Positions 1 through 8,644 of a DNA stretch of 50,105 bases are shown here, piece after piece. How positions within the stretch are numbered: position 1 is the first letter of the stretch; every line of letters starts with the position of its first letter. The position numbers and the translations under genes were made by a program. The notes beneath the pieces are model-generated. The model worked only from the letters and a program-made list of their open reading frames with translations. It ran no database searches and was not told where the DNA came from. Source of the DNA: Paracoccaceae bacterium. GTDB lineage: Bacteria; Pseudomonadota; Alphaproteobacteria; Rhodobacterales; Rhodobacteraceae. Location of the stretch: the NCBI GenBank assembly GCA_007695345.1, contig REDZ01000137.1:1-50105 (forward strand), written 5' to 3'.

Positions 1-764
1 ATGTGGTGCTGCTGGATGTCACGCCGCTGTCGCTGGGGATCGAGACGCTGGGCGGTGTGTTCACCCGACTGATCGACCGCAACACCACCATCCCGACCAA
101 GAAAAGCCAGGTTTTCTCGACCGCCGAGGATAACCAGAACGCCGTCACCATCCGTGTGTTCCAGGGCGAACGCGAGATGGCGGCCGACAACAAGATGCTG
201 GGCCAGTTCAATCTGGAAGATATCCCGCCTGCCCCGCGCGGAATGCCGCAGATCGAGGTCACATTCGATATTGATGCGAACGGTATCGTCAACGTGTCCG
301 CCAAGGACAAGGGCACCGGCAAGGAACAGAAGATCACGATTCAGGCGTCGGGCGGTCTGTCGGATGAGGATATCGAAAAGATGGTGCAGGAGGCCGAGGC
401 CAATGCCGAAGCCGACAAGGAGCGCCGCGAACTGGTCGAGGTGCGCAACCAGGCCGAAAGCCTGATCCATTCGACCGAAAAGGCGCTGGAAGAACACAAG
501 GACAAGGTCGACCCGACCACGGTCGAGGCGATCGAACTTGCCATCGCCGCGCTGAAGGACACGCTTGAAGGCGAGGATGCGGGCAAGATCAAGTCCGGCA
601 TCCAGAACGTGACCGAGGCATCGATGAAGCTGGGCGAGGCGATTTACAAGGCACAGGCCGAGACCGCAGAAGCGGGCGACCAGGCCAGCGAAGAGCCGCG
701 CAGTGTCGATGACGACATCGTGGATGCCGATTTCGAGGATCTGGACGAAGACAAGCGCAAGTGA
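1..764 (+). CDS. dnaK: Chaperone DnaK (Hsp70), C-terminal part
   Basis: ATP-dependent cytosolic chaperone. The window opens inside the gene: the frame starting at base 3 begins with [18 protein letters not shown], the linker and start of the substrate-binding beta domain of Hsp70. It continues through the beta sandwich ([32 protein letters not shown]) and the helical lid to the acidic tail [13 protein letters not shown]. The ATPase domain lies upstream, outside the window. The 253 codons seen match the family's C-terminal portion in length and carry no break. dnaJ follows on the same strand after a 69-bp gap that holds a strong hairpin, the usual dnaK-dnaJ order. Identification is secure; only the 5' end is missing. 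Confidence 0.98.
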   Translation, partial: VVLLDVTPLSLGIETLGGVFTRLIDRNTTIPTKKSQVFSTAEDNQNAVTIRVFQGEREMAADNKMLGQFNLEDIPPAPRGMPQIEVTFDIDANGIVNVSAKDKGTGKEQKITIQASGGLSDEDIEKMVQEAEANAEADKERRELVEVRNQAESLIHSTEKALEEHKDKVDPTTVEAIELAIAALKDTLEGEDAGKIKSGIQNVTEASMKLGEAIYKAQAETAEAGDQASEEPRSVDDDIVDADFEDLDEDKRK

Positions 765-782
765 GCCGCGCGCGCGTAACGG

Positions 783-813
783 ACAGCCGGTCTGAGCCTC
801 TCAGGCCGGTTGT
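783..813 (+). terminator. Hairpin between dnaK and dnaJ (terminator or attenuator)
   Basis: Fourteen consecutive pairs can form between 783-796 and 800-813 (two of them G-U) around a three-base loop CCT, followed by the weak T-rich run CTATTG. It sits right after dnaK and 20 bases before the dnaJ start, so it may reduce read-through and set the DnaK:DnaJ ratio, or stabilise dnaK mRNA. Structure is seen; function is inferred. Confidence 0.6.
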
Positions 814-833
814 CTATTGAGGACGGGAGCAAC

Positions 834-1991
834 ATGGCCAAACGTGACTTCTACGATGTGCTTGGTGTGAACCGGCAGGCAGATGCCGACGAGATCAAGA
901 AAGCCTATCGCAAGAAGGCCAAGGAACTGCATCCGGACCGCAACGCCGACAATCCGAATGCCGAGGCGCAGTTCAAGGAAGTGAACGAGGCCTATGACGC
1001 GTTGAAGGACCCGGAACGCAAGGCGGCCTATGACCGGTTCGGCCACGCGGCCTTTGACGGTGGCATGGGTGGTGGTGCTGGACGTGGTGGGCATCCTGGC
1101 GGCTTTGGCGGGAACGGCGATTTCGCAAGTGCCTTTTCGGATGTGTTCGAGGATCTGTTCGGCGATTTCGTGGGCGGTGGCCGTGGTGGTCCGCGGTCGC
1201 GCGCGACGCGCGGGTCGGACCTGCGCTACAACATGCGCATAACGCTGGAAGAGGCCTATGCAGGCACGCGCAAGACCATTCGTGTACCGCGCCTGTCCGC
1301 CTGTGAGGCCTGCAACGGCACTGGCGCCGAAGGCGGCGCCGAACCTGTCACCTGTCCGACCTGTTCGGGCATGGGCAAGGTGCGCGCGCAGCAGGGCTTT
1401 TTCACGGTCGAGCGGACCTGCCCGACTTGTGGCGGCTCTGGCCAGATCGTCAAGAACCCGTGCAAATCCTGCGCGGGTGCGGGCCGGACCGAGAAAGAGG
1501 CCAGCCTGTCGGTGAATATTCCGCCCGGCGTGGAAACCGGTACCCGCATCCGCCTGTCGGCCGAGGGTGAAGCCGGGCTCCGCGGTGGTCCTGCAGGTGA
1601 TCTGTATATCTTCGTCAATGTGGCGGAACACCCGATCTTCAAACGCGACGACGTGACGCTGTTCTGCCGTGTGCCGGTCAGCATGGCGCGCGCCGCCTTG
1701 GGTGGCGAGGTCGAGGTTCCGACCATCGATGGCGGACGCTCGCGCGTCAAGGTGCCGTCAGGCAGCCAGTCCGGGCGCCAGATGCGTCTGCGCGGCAAAG
1801 GGATGCCCGCGCTGCGTGGCGGCGGGCATGGTGATATGCTGATCGAACTTGCCGTGGAAACGCCTGTCAACCTGACAGCGAAACAGAAAGAGCTTCTTGA
1901 AGAATTCGAGAAGCTCAGCGCTGAGAATAATCCCGGCATCTCCAGCTTCTTTGACAAGGTCAAGAGTTTCTGGGATGGAATGAAAGGCTAG
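834..1991 (+). CDS. dnaJ: Co-chaperone DnaJ (Hsp40)
   Basis: Cytosolic J-protein that stimulates DnaK ATPase and delivers substrates. The 385-residue product shows all class-I DnaJ parts in order: J domain with HPD at residues 33-35, a Gly/Phe-rich stretch at about 76-110, four CxxCxGxG zinc motifs ([32 protein letters not shown]) and the C-terminal substrate-binding domains. The start at ATG 834 is chosen because [11 protein letters not shown] is the canonical N-terminus and GGACGGGAG lies just upstream; an in-frame codon at 810 would fall inside the hairpin. It is paired with dnaK and ends only 7 bases before a convergent lipoprotein gene. Confidence 0.98.
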   Translation: MAKRDFYDVLGVNRQADADEIKKAYRKKAKELHPDRNADNPNAEAQFKEVNEAYDALKDPERKAAYDRFGHAAFDGGMGGGAGRGGHPGGFGGNGDFASAFSDVFEDLFGDFVGGGRGGPRSRATRGSDLRYNMRITLEEAYAGTRKTIRVPRLSACEACNGTGAEGGAEPVTCPTCSGMGKVRAQQGFFTVERTCPTCGGSGQIVKNPCKSCAGAGRTEKEASLSVNIPPGVETGTRIRLSAEGEAGLRGGPAGDLYIFVNVAEHPIFKRDDVTLFCRVPVSMARAALGGEVEVPTIDGGRSRVKVPSGSQSGRQMRLRGKGMPALRGGGHGDMLIELAVETPVNLTAKQKELLEEFEKLSAENNPGISSFFDKVKSFWDGMKG

Positions 1992-1998
1992 GGTCGGG

Positions 1999-2337
1999 TC
2001 AGACCTGACAGGCGCGCGCGACCCTGGCCTCTATGGCATTGCGCTGGCGGATCAATCGCTGCACTTCGGCACTGTTGGGAATGACCTGCGACGACGTTGC
2101 GTTCACGCAGGCAACCTGGTTATTCGTGGTCAACGTGCAGTTATACGTCATGTAGCCCCGCGTCGCCAGGGTTGCCGTGAACCCCATCGCCCCGGCATTC
2201 CGTGCCGTATCGATCCGGTTGTCATGAACCCGCAGCGCATGGCTGGCGGTTTCGCAATTGTGCATGGCGCGGCTGGGGAACAGCTGGTCACACCCGGTGA
2301 GCAACATGGCAGCAGCCGACAGGGCAAGAATACGCAT
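1999..2337 (-). CDS. Small putative lipoprotein
   Basis: Encodes a 112-residue protein beginning MRILALSAAAMLLTGCDQ. The hydrophobic N-terminus ending in LTGC is a type II (lipoprotein) signal, with the cysteine at residue 16 predicted to be lipidated; DQ after it suggests, weakly, inner-membrane retention. The mature part has three more cysteines and no family I recognise. ATG at 2337 is preferred over an upstream in-frame codon because GGAAGGA stands 6 bases before it and the signal peptide begins there. The gene is convergent with dnaJ and has its own promoter region, shared with nothing obvious. Confidence 0.7.
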   Translation of the reverse strand: MRILALSAAAMLLTGCDQLFPSRAMHNCETASHALRVHDNRIDTARNAGAMGFTATLATRGYMTYNCTLTTNNQVACVNATSSQVIPNSAEVQRLIRQRNAIEARVARACQV

Positions 2338-2509
2338 TTTCCAGATCCTTCCATCGGGTTGAATATCGCGTCGCAACCGATGCGCCGCCTATCTGCCGGT
2401 GCAGCCGCGCGCAGGGCGCGCGGCTGGATGTTCTGGACCAGTATCCTCTGGGCTGGTCGCGCGTTACCCGCACGCGATCAGCCGCCGACACTGGCTGAGC
2501 CGGAACCGC

Positions 2510-2806
2510 TCAGTCGCCCTTGCGGCAGGGGGCCGATTTCATGACATAATGACCCGGGCGCACGAGGTGCTTCTTTTCCTCGTAGATGGCTGGGTAATGC
2601 ATGCGATACACCTGCTCAACGCCCGCGCCATTGCGGTACTCGAGCTTGGTCTTGGCTTCTTTCACAAGGTGCTTGGTCGTGCGGTATTCAGGCGCGACGT
2701 AAACCTTGTCAAAGCATTCCACCACATGGCCTTTCCATGCTGCCGCCGGTGTCGCAATAAAGGGGGCCAGTGCCAAGGCAAGAGCCGGGAGTGCGATCTT
2801 CTTCAT
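2510..2806 (-). CDS. Small exported protein of unknown function
   Basis: A 98-residue protein with a clean Sec signal peptide: MKKIALPALALALAP followed by an AAA cleavage region near residue 22. The mature domain of about 75 residues is basic and rich in Tyr, Lys and Val, with two cysteines (one near each end) that could form a disulphide in the periplasm. The start is set by GGAGGA 7 bases upstream of ATG 2806; an earlier in-frame ATG lacks a ribosome site. I do not recognise the family. It stands alone, divergent from radC across about 220 bp. Confidence 0.7.
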   Translation of the reverse strand: MKKIALPALALALAPFIATPAAAWKGHVVECFDKVYVAPEYRTTKHLVKEAKTKLEYRNGAGVEQVYRMHYPAIYEEKKHLVRPGHYVMKSAPCRKGD

Positions 2807-3028
2807 TGTAGTCCTCCAAGTGATAAGGGATTGATTATGTTTATGACTGCTCAAAATGCCTCAGCAAGTGCGCGGATTCCTGCCATTCACAGAAATGTGC
2901 CACACTTGTGAAGAAGGCTAGCACCAAGATTTTCCGCTGGCAACATGTCAGTTCACAAAAGATCACGGTTAATTCATTGTTATCATTTGGCGCGTATTCC
3001 TGCAGGTGCAGCAGTCGGAGTGCGCGCG

Positions 3029-3781
3029 ATGTCGGACGCCCCAATGTCGTTATTTCCCTTGGATTCGGAGGATGTCAGCCCCCCGGTCGCGTCGCGGGAC
3101 GCGCGCGTCCCGTCCTATCTGCGTGATCATCGCAAACGGTTACGCGAGCGGTTTCTGCAGGCTGGCGGTGCGGCCTGTGCGGATTATGAATTGCTGGAAT
3201 TGATTCTGTTCCGCGCGATTCCGCGGCAGGATGTCAAGCCGCTTGGCCGCCAGTTGATCGAGGAATTCGGCGATCTGAACAATGTGATCGCTGCCCCGGT
3301 TGAACGATTGCGCCTTGTCCATGGGGTAGGCGATTCCGTTATCACGGAATTGAAGCTGATCGCGGCCTGCGCCGAACGCATGGCGCGCGCACGGATCATG
3401 GACCGGCCCGTCCTGTCCGGTTGGCAGGCGCTTTTGGATTATTGCCACACCACAATGTCGCACCGCGAGACCGAACAGTTTCGCGTGCTGTTTCTGGACC
3501 GCAAGAACACCCTGATCGCGGATGAGGCGCAGGCGGAAGGCACGGTCGATCATGTACCGGTCTATCCGCGAGAGATCCTGCGGCGTGCGCTGGCGCTGAA
3601 CGCATCGGCGCTGATTCTGGTGCATAACCACCCGTCAGGCGACCCCACCCCGTCAGAGGCCGATATCTCGATGACGCGAATGGTACAGAGCGCGGGCGAA
3701 GTGCTGTCCGTCACGCTGCATGACCATATAATCATCGGCAAATCGCGCGAGGTCAGCTTTCGCGGCGCGGGCCTGCTATAG
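3029..3781 (+). CDS. radC: RadC family JAMM/MPN-domain protein
   Basis: A 250-residue member of the RadC (UPF0758) family. An N-terminal helix-hairpin-helix-like region (LVHGVGDSVITEL, about residues 97-108) precedes a JAB1/MPN-type metal-binding domain with the signature HNHPSGDPTPSEAD at 199-212, in which H199, H201 and D212 are the expected zinc ligands. The family was once linked to DNA repair; its true role is unsettled. ATG 3029 is chosen because GGAG lies 8 bases upstream and the upstream in-frame extension looks non-coding. It ends 8 bases before a convergent gene. Confidence 0.93.
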   Translation: MSDAPMSLFPLDSEDVSPPVASRDARVPSYLRDHRKRLRERFLQAGGAACADYELLELILFRAIPRQDVKPLGRQLIEEFGDLNNVIAAPVERLRLVHGVGDSVITELKLIAACAERMARARIMDRPVLSGWQALLDYCHTTMSHRETEQFRVLFLDRKNTLIADEAQAEGTVDHVPVYPREILRRALALNASALILVHNHPSGDPTPSEADISMTRMVQSAGEVLSVTLHDHIIIGKSREVSFRGAGLL

Positions 3782-3789
3782 ACGCCGGC

Positions 3790-4818
3790 TCAGTTGGTGC
3801 GGCTGTCACCTGCTGGCAATCCCGCCATGCCGGGCAACGACTGCGCCGACAGGGGCAGCGCCATGACCAGCGCGCCGGACCCGGCCGGGCAGCCGGGCAG
3901 ATCGAATGCCAGCGCATCCTGCACCGCTGCATCAGCCGGGTGCGACTGCAGGACAGTCGCGTCAACCGTACCATCACACAGCGCGTCGGACAGGTTCAGC
4001 TCCACCTCGACCCGCGCGTCAGAGGCGTGGGTAAGCGGGATCGAATAAACCTCGGCGCGCTTGGCGTCCGGGCCGAGCATGTCGCCCAGCGAAATCAGGA
4101 ACGCGGCGTCAATCGATGTGTCAAAGGGGCGCGAGGCATGCAGGTGCCCATCATCGCCGAACCCTGCCCCGCGATGATAAGCATGGAGTGCCAGCGGCGC
4201 ATCGCCGGTCCATTGCAGCACCACGCGCAGATGCTCGTCGGCATCCGGCACCTCGGTCGCGGCCTGCACGATCTGGTCGCCACCGATGGAAACACGCAGC
4301 TCGGCATCGCGCATCAGCGCGGGGACAAAGGCGGAAAACGCGCCATCTTCTGACAGCGTGCCGTTGAACTCCAGTTCACCATGGGTGATCGTGATAGGCG
4401 CGCCGCCATCGCATGGGGCCGAAAGGCGCATGTCGATCAGCGCATCGATACCGGGCTTGACCTGCAAATCAGGGGTGCAGTCGGGCGCGCTGTCCTGCGC
4501 GGCCTGTTCGGACAGGTCAGGCAGCAGGTCGAGATCCTCGCGGATGCTCAGGTGCAGCCCGACGCCTGTGTCCAGCGCAGCAAGGGTCGTTTCCGCTGCC
4601 GGAGGGGCGACATCACGTGCCTCAGGGATATGCGGGCTGCTGCCGGACCGGACCAGCCCTGCGCTCAGCACCGGGTCCGAGTCTTGCTGCGCGGTCGGTT
4701 TCTTGACCTGCGCCTGTTCGCCCGGCAGGCTGGTCAGCAGATATTGCGCTGCCAGGGCAGAAACCGCGATGCCTGCGCAGGCAATGGCCGCGCCGCGAAT
4801 GATCGTTTTCTTTTCCAT
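3790..4818 (-). CDS. Membrane-anchored periplasmic protein of unknown function
   Basis: A 342-residue protein. Residues about 8-28 form one hydrophobic segment (AAIACAGIAVSALAAQYLL) that should anchor it in the inner membrane with the rest outside the cytosol. A Pro/Ala/Gln-rich linker follows, then a long acidic region with several paired cysteines (PDCTPD, APCDGG, ALCDGT, LPGCPA) that may form disulphides. I do not recognise a catalytic motif or family. The start is uncertain: ATG 4818 gives MEKKTIIRG; a GTG at 4830 is also in frame, with AAAGGGT directly before it. It lies convergent with radC and downstream of nothing on its strand. Confidence 0.7.
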   Translation of the reverse strand: MEKKTIIRGAAIACAGIAVSALAAQYLLTSLPGEQAQVKKPTAQQDSDPVLSAGLVRSGSSPHIPEARDVAPPAAETTLAALDTGVGLHLSIREDLDLLPDLSEQAAQDSAPDCTPDLQVKPGIDALIDMRLSAPCDGGAPITITHGELEFNGTLSEDGAFSAFVPALMRDAELRVSIGGDQIVQAATEVPDADEHLRVVLQWTGDAPLALHAYHRGAGFGDDGHLHASRPFDTSIDAAFLISLGDMLGPDAKRAEVYSIPLTHASDARVEVELNLSDALCDGTVDATVLQSHPADAAVQDALAFDLPGCPAGSGALVMALPLSAQSLPGMAGLPAGDSRTN

Positions 4819-4912
4819 GGTCGAGCCCACACCCTTTCACCAATGAACGGGAAAGGTGCCGGGGGATTCGGGCTACTTTTTGACAGAAATAAGAAGTCTG
4901 CCTCTCATTTTA

Positions 4913-4935
4913 CGTATCGCGGGCATAGCGATGCG
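4913..4935 (-). terminator. Hairpin downstream of the GntR regulator gene
   Basis: Arms 4913-4920 and 4928-4935 pair over 8 positions (one G-U) around a 7-base loop. Read leftward it lies about 35 bases after the end of the leftward amino-sugar operon and is followed by TAAAATGAG, a poor U tract. A weak terminator candidate. Confidence 0.4.
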
Positions 4936-4970
4936 TCCCGTTTTGCCGTGCGAATGGCCCGAGCGCCCGC

Positions 4971-5705
4971 TCAGATCTCGCGCAGTTCCGACACGAAATC
5001 ATAGCGATCACCGCGATAGGCCGAGCGGGTCAGCTCGACCATCGTGCCATCTGCCAGATAGCCGCGCCGTTCAATGCGCAGAACGGCGGCCCCGGTCGGC
5101 ACGCCCAGATGCTGCGCCTCTTCCTCGGTCGCAAGGGAGGCCGTGACGCGCTGCAGCCCGGTCACGGGTTTGCGCCCGATGGCATCGAGCGCGGCATAAA
5201 GCGAACTGACAACAGCGGCAGGGTCAGGCAGGCAGGTTTCAGGCACAGTCGCATGTTCCAGCGCCAGTGGCTCGCCATCCGCCGTGCGGATACGACGGAA
5301 CCGCTGAACCCGCGCATTGACCGGCAGGCCAAAAGCGATCACCTCATCGGGCGAGGCGATATCGGTGCTTTTTTCCAGCCAGTCCGACCCGGCAGACAGG
5401 CCCCGGCGGCGCAGATCTTCGGTAAAACCCGCCAGCATGGACGAAGGTTGTTCAATCCGGGGCGCGACATAGGTGCCTGATCCCTGCCTGCGCGACAGCA
5501 CCCCCTCGCGCATCAACAGATCAATCGCCTTGCGCACCGTGACGCGTGACACCGCCATCGTTTCGGCCATGTCGCGCTCAGATGGCAGCGCCGCACCCAC
5601 TGTGAATTCGCCGCGCCGGACCTTTTCGCGCAGGATCGCGGCCAGCCGCATGTAGATCGGCGTTGCATCGCCCCCCGTGGCCAGCAATTCGTGATGCAGC
5701 GTCAT
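4971..5705 (-). CDS. GntR family regulator with UTRA domain (amino-sugar operon)
   Basis: A 244-residue HutC-subfamily GntR regulator. Residues about 14-80 form the winged helix (PIYMRLAAILREKVRRGEF, LPSERDMAETMAVSRVTVRKAIDLL, RRQGSGTYV); residues about 95-240 form the UTRA ligand domain (SMLAGFTEDLRRRGL, ERRGYLADG). In this subfamily, proteins encoded with nag genes (NagR, DasR) sense phosphorylated amino sugars; that role is inferred here from position. Its start overlaps the murQ stop by four bases (ATGA), so it is the last gene of the leftward operon and would be co-expressed with its presumed targets, including the divergent promoter at 11.8-12.05 kb. Confidence 0.9.
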   Translation of the reverse strand: MTLHHELLATGGDATPIYMRLAAILREKVRRGEFTVGAALPSERDMAETMAVSRVTVRKAIDLLMREGVLSRRQGSGTYVAPRIEQPSSMLAGFTEDLRRRGLSAGSDWLEKSTDIASPDEVIAFGLPVNARVQRFRRIRTADGEPLALEHATVPETCLPDPAAVVSSLYAALDAIGRKPVTGLQRVTASLATEEEAQHLGVPTGAAVLRIERRGYLADGTMVELTRSAYRGDRYDFVSELREI

Positions 5706-6583
5706 GTGTCCGGTCCGGCCATCGCGGCGCGCAACCGGCCCCCGGCGGCTGTCAGCGCGGCATCGGCCTGGGCGGGGCTGGAACCACGCGCGACCAGCAC
5801 GGCCGGTTTCACCCGCCAGTCGCAGCGTTCCAGTGCATCCAGCGCGCGTTCCGGGGCCACACCTGCGATACGCGCGACCATGTCGCGCGCGCGCGCGCGC
5901 AGTTTCTCGTTCTGCGGGCGCAGATCGACCATAAGACCGTCATGGACATGGCCCAGCCGCACCATGATCTGGGTCGAGATCATGTTCAGCACGACCTTTT
6001 GCGCGGTCCCCGCCTTCATCCGGGTTGACCCGGCGACGACCTCTGCGCCGGTTTCAACGACGATGCCGTGTTCGGCAGCATGCAGCAGGTCGGTGCCGGG
6101 GTTGCACGCGATGCCCGCTGTCAGCGCACCTGCTGCGCGCGCCGCCTGCAAAGCTGCGATGGTAAAGGGGGTCCGCCCGCTGGCGGCCAGCCCCAGCACC
6201 ACATCCTGCGCGCCGATCCCCGCTGCTGCCACCTGCGCGCGTGCATCCCCGGCGTCATCCTCTGCCCCTTCAACGCCGACGCTCAGCGCCTGTGCACCGC
6301 CTGCGATCAGGTAATGCGTGCGTGCTTCGGGCCAGTTGAAGGTCGGCCCCAGTTCCGTGCCGTCCTGCACGGCAATGCGGATCGAGGTGCCCGCCCCCGC
6401 ATAGACGAGCCGCCCGCCCGCCTGCAGGCGGGGCAACGCATCCTCGATCAGATCGGCAAGGCCGGGCAGCGCCGGGCCAATGGCGGCAACTGCGGCAATC
6501 TGGCTTTCCCAGATGGCGTGCAGGGCGGTCAGGCTGTCCCAGGTATCCAGCGCGCGGTAGCGGGGGTCGACATGTTCGGTCAT
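5702..6583 (-). CDS. murQ: MurQ-like N-acetylmuramic acid 6-phosphate etherase
   Basis: A SIS-domain enzyme of 293 residues expected to cleave the D-lactyl ether of MurNAc-6-phosphate to GlcNAc-6-phosphate in the cytosol. It carries AGAGTS at 62-67, the acidic residue of the catalytic pair at E77 (QDGTELGPT), the second at E108 (EGAEDD), and the MurQ hallmark AGAEVVAGSTRMKAGTAQK. The N-terminal 40 residues diverge from Escherichia coli MurQ: the TExxN and INDED segments are not recognisable, so substrate could differ. It overlaps the GntR gene by four bases and starts 18 bases after the ATPase gene, inside the importer operon; its product would feed NagA across the divergent promoter. Confidence 0.82.
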   Translation of the reverse strand: MTEHVDPRYRALDTWDSLTALHAIWESQIAAVAAIGPALPGLADLIEDALPRLQAGGRLVYAGAGTSIRIAVQDGTELGPTFNWPEARTHYLIAGGAQALSVGVEGAEDDAGDARAQVAAAGIGAQDVVLGLAASGRTPFTIAALQAARAAGALTAGIACNPGTDLLHAAEHGIVVETGAEVVAGSTRMKAGTAQKVVLNMISTQIMVRLGHVHDGLMVDLRPQNEKLRARARDMVARIAGVAPERALDALERCDWRVKPAVLVARGSSPAQADAALTAAGGRLRAAMAGPDT

Positions 6584-6601
6584 TGCGGTGTCTCGCTTCT
6601 C

Positions 6602-7603
6602 TCAGGCGGCCAGCCGCTGGCCATCGGTGCCGAAATGAAAGGCACGGGTCAGGTCGGGTGTAACAAAGGCCCGTTCATCAACCTCTGCGCCATGTTCACC
6701 GAACAGACGCACCGTGATCAGCCCATGCGGGTCCGCGCGCAGGTAGATCAGCGTCTCGCCGCCCAGTTGCTCGACATGGCTGATGCGCCCCTCGATCTGC
6801 CCCTCCTCGCGCGACAGGGTCAGATGCTCGGGCCGGATGCCCAGGCTGCGGCCCGGCTGGCCCAGTGTCGGCGCATCCAGAAAGTTCATCTTGGGGGAAC
6901 CGATAAAGCCTGCGACAAACTCATTGGCGGGGTTGTTATACAACTCCATCGGGGCGCCGATCTGTTCGATGCGCCCGTCGCGCAGCACCACGATCCGGTC
7001 TGCAAGGGTCATCGCCTCGACCTGATCATGGGTCACATAGATCATCGTTGCACCCAGTTCGCGGTGCAGGTTGGCAATCTCGATCCGCGTCTGCACGCGC
7101 AATGCCGCATCCAGGTTCGAGAGCGGTTCATCGAACAGGAACAGTTTCGGCTTGCGCACGATGGCCCGACCGATGGCGACGCGCTGGCGCTGCCCGCCCG
7201 ACAGCTCTGCCGGGCGACGATTGAGATATTTCTCCAGGTCCAGCATTTTTGCAGCGCGATCCACCGCAGCGGTAACCTCGGCGCGCGGGTGGCGGGCCTG
7301 CTTCAGCCCCAGCCCCATATTGTCGCGCACGTTCAGATGCGGATACAGCGCGTAGGACTGGAACACCATCGCGATCTCGCGCTTGGAGGGTGGGACCGTG
7401 TTCACCACCTCGCCATCAATCAGCACATCACCTGTGGTGATATCTTCCAGCCCTGCGATCATGCGCAGAAGCGTCGATTTTCCGCAGCCCGAGGGGCCGA
7501 CGAACACGCAGAATTCGCCATCCTCCACTTGCAGATCGACATCGCGGATCACATCGACCGTGCCGAAGGACTTGCAGACCTTCTCCAGCGTCATATTGCC
7601 CAT
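6602..7603 (-). CDS. Sugar ABC transporter ATP-binding protein (MalK/UgpC type)
   Basis: A 333-residue ATPase energising carbohydrate import. Walker A is GPSGCGKST at 36-44, Q-loop glutamine near 82, signature LSGGQ at 134-138, Walker B LFLFDEP ending at 160, and the H-loop histidine at 192. The C-terminal third (GIRPEHLTL and following) is the TOBE/regulatory domain that marks the MalK/UgpC group. GAGGGG sits 6 bases before the ATG. Neighbours: 12 bases after the oxidoreductase gene and 18 before murQ, on one leftward transcript with the two permeases and the binding protein. Confidence 0.93.
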   Translation of the reverse strand: MGNMTLEKVCKSFGTVDVIRDVDLQVEDGEFCVFVGPSGCGKSTLLRMIAGLEDITTGDVLIDGEVVNTVPPSKREIAMVFQSYALYPHLNVRDNMGLGLKQARHPRAEVTAAVDRAAKMLDLEKYLNRRPAELSGGQRQRVAIGRAIVRKPKLFLFDEPLSNLDAALRVQTRIEIANLHRELGATMIYVTHDQVEAMTLADRIVVLRDGRIEQIGAPMELYNNPANEFVAGFIGSPKMNFLDAPTLGQPGRSLGIRPEHLTLSREEGQIEGRISHVEQLGGETLIYLRADPHGLITVRLFGEHGAEVDERAFVTPDLTRAFHFGTDGQRLAA

Positions 7604-7615
7604 CTTTACCCCTCG

Positions 7616-8644
7616 TCAATTCGTCAGGCGCACGGGGCGGCCCGTGCGCACGCTTTCATCCGCCGCCAGACAGACCGCGACCGCGCGCACGGCGTCACTG
7701 ACATGGCGCGACAGGTCGTGATCTTCTTCAATCGCGCGGGCCATGGCAGCGGCCTGCAGATCGCACAGGCCCTGATGTCCCGGGCTGTCGTCAAAGCTGC
7801 GCAGATCCTCGTCCGCGCCCGTGGGCGCGACGACCAGGTGATCAGCGGCGGTGTGCCCCTCGACATCCGCCGATCCCAGACCCTGCGGCGCGCGCAGGCT
7901 GACCGCCCCGCCGGGTGAGACGACATCCTTCACGAAATGCGCCGTTTCCGACATCATCGGGCCCCAGCCGGCCTCGTACCAGCCGCAGGATCCATCGGTG
8001 AACAGCACCTGAAAATGGCCGTAATTATACATCTCGGGCGCGATCTCGTCGGATAGCCGCAGACCCATGCCGCGCACCTCGTATGGGGCGGCATCGGTGA
8101 TCTGGCACATCACATCGACATAATGCACCCCGCAGTCGACGATCGGAGAGGTCGATTGCATCAGCGCCCTGTGAATGTCCCATGCCGGGCCGTTGGAGCG
8201 TTGGTTCAGGTTCAGGCGGAACACATAAGGACCGCCCAGCCCGCGCGCGGCCTGTATCAGCGCGACCCATGTGGGGTGGTGGCGCAGGATATGGCCGACC
8301 ATCAGCTTGCGCCCGGTTCGGCGGGCGGTGTCGGCCACGGCCTCGCAATCGGCGACCGAGGTGGCCAGCGGCTTTTCGACAAAGACATGCGCGCCGGCCT
8401 CCATCGCCTTGATGGCAAGGGCGGCATGGCTGTCGGAATAGGTAGCGATGGCCACCATATCGGGGGCATGCCGGGCCAGCGCCGCGTCGAAATCGCGCTC
8501 GATGGGCAGATGTGCCAGAGCTTCGGGCAGGGCCACATCCGACCGGTTCACCAGCCCCACAAGATCGAACTCGGGCAGCTTGGCATAGGCCAGCGCATGG
8601 CTTTGCCCCATCTGCCCCAGCCCTGCAACAAGAACGCGGATCAT
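7616..8644 (-). CDS. Gfo/Idh/MocA family oxidoreductase in the amino-sugar operon
   Basis: A 342-residue NAD(P)-dependent oxidoreductase. The Rossmann glycine motif GLGQMG lies at 8-13 and the family's EKP motif at 90-92 (FVEKPLAT); the C-terminal half is the alpha/beta substrate domain, with the conserved-position histidines in DCGVHYVDV. The substrate is not readable from sequence. It overlaps the stop of the upstream permease gene by four bases (ATGA), so it is translated with the importer. No step of the classical GlcNAc route needs such an enzyme, which makes its place here unexpected: it may oxidise the imported sugar or a derivative. Confidence 0.88.
   Translation of the reverse strand: MIRVLVAGLGQMGQSHALAYAKLPEFDLVGLVNRSDVALPEALAHLPIERDFDAALARHAPDMVAIATYSDSHAALAIKAMEAGAHVFVEKPLATSVADCEAVADTARRTGRKLMVGHILRHHPTWVALIQAARGLGGPYVFRLNLNQRSNGPAWDIHRALMQSTSPIVDCGVHYVDVMCQITDAAPYEVRGMGLRLSDEIAPEMYNYGHFQVLFTDGSCGWYEAGWGPMMSETAHFVKDVVSPGGAVSLRAPQGLGSADVEGHTAADHLVVAPTGADEDLRSFDDSPGHQGLCDLQAAAMARAIEEDHDLSRHVSDAVRAVAVCLAADESVRTGRPVRLTN

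Noticed and set aside
6068-7918. A 616-codon plus-strand open frame across the murQ, ATPase and oxidoreductase genes
   Set aside because: Antisense to coupled operon genes with intact catalytic motifs; low-complexity composition.
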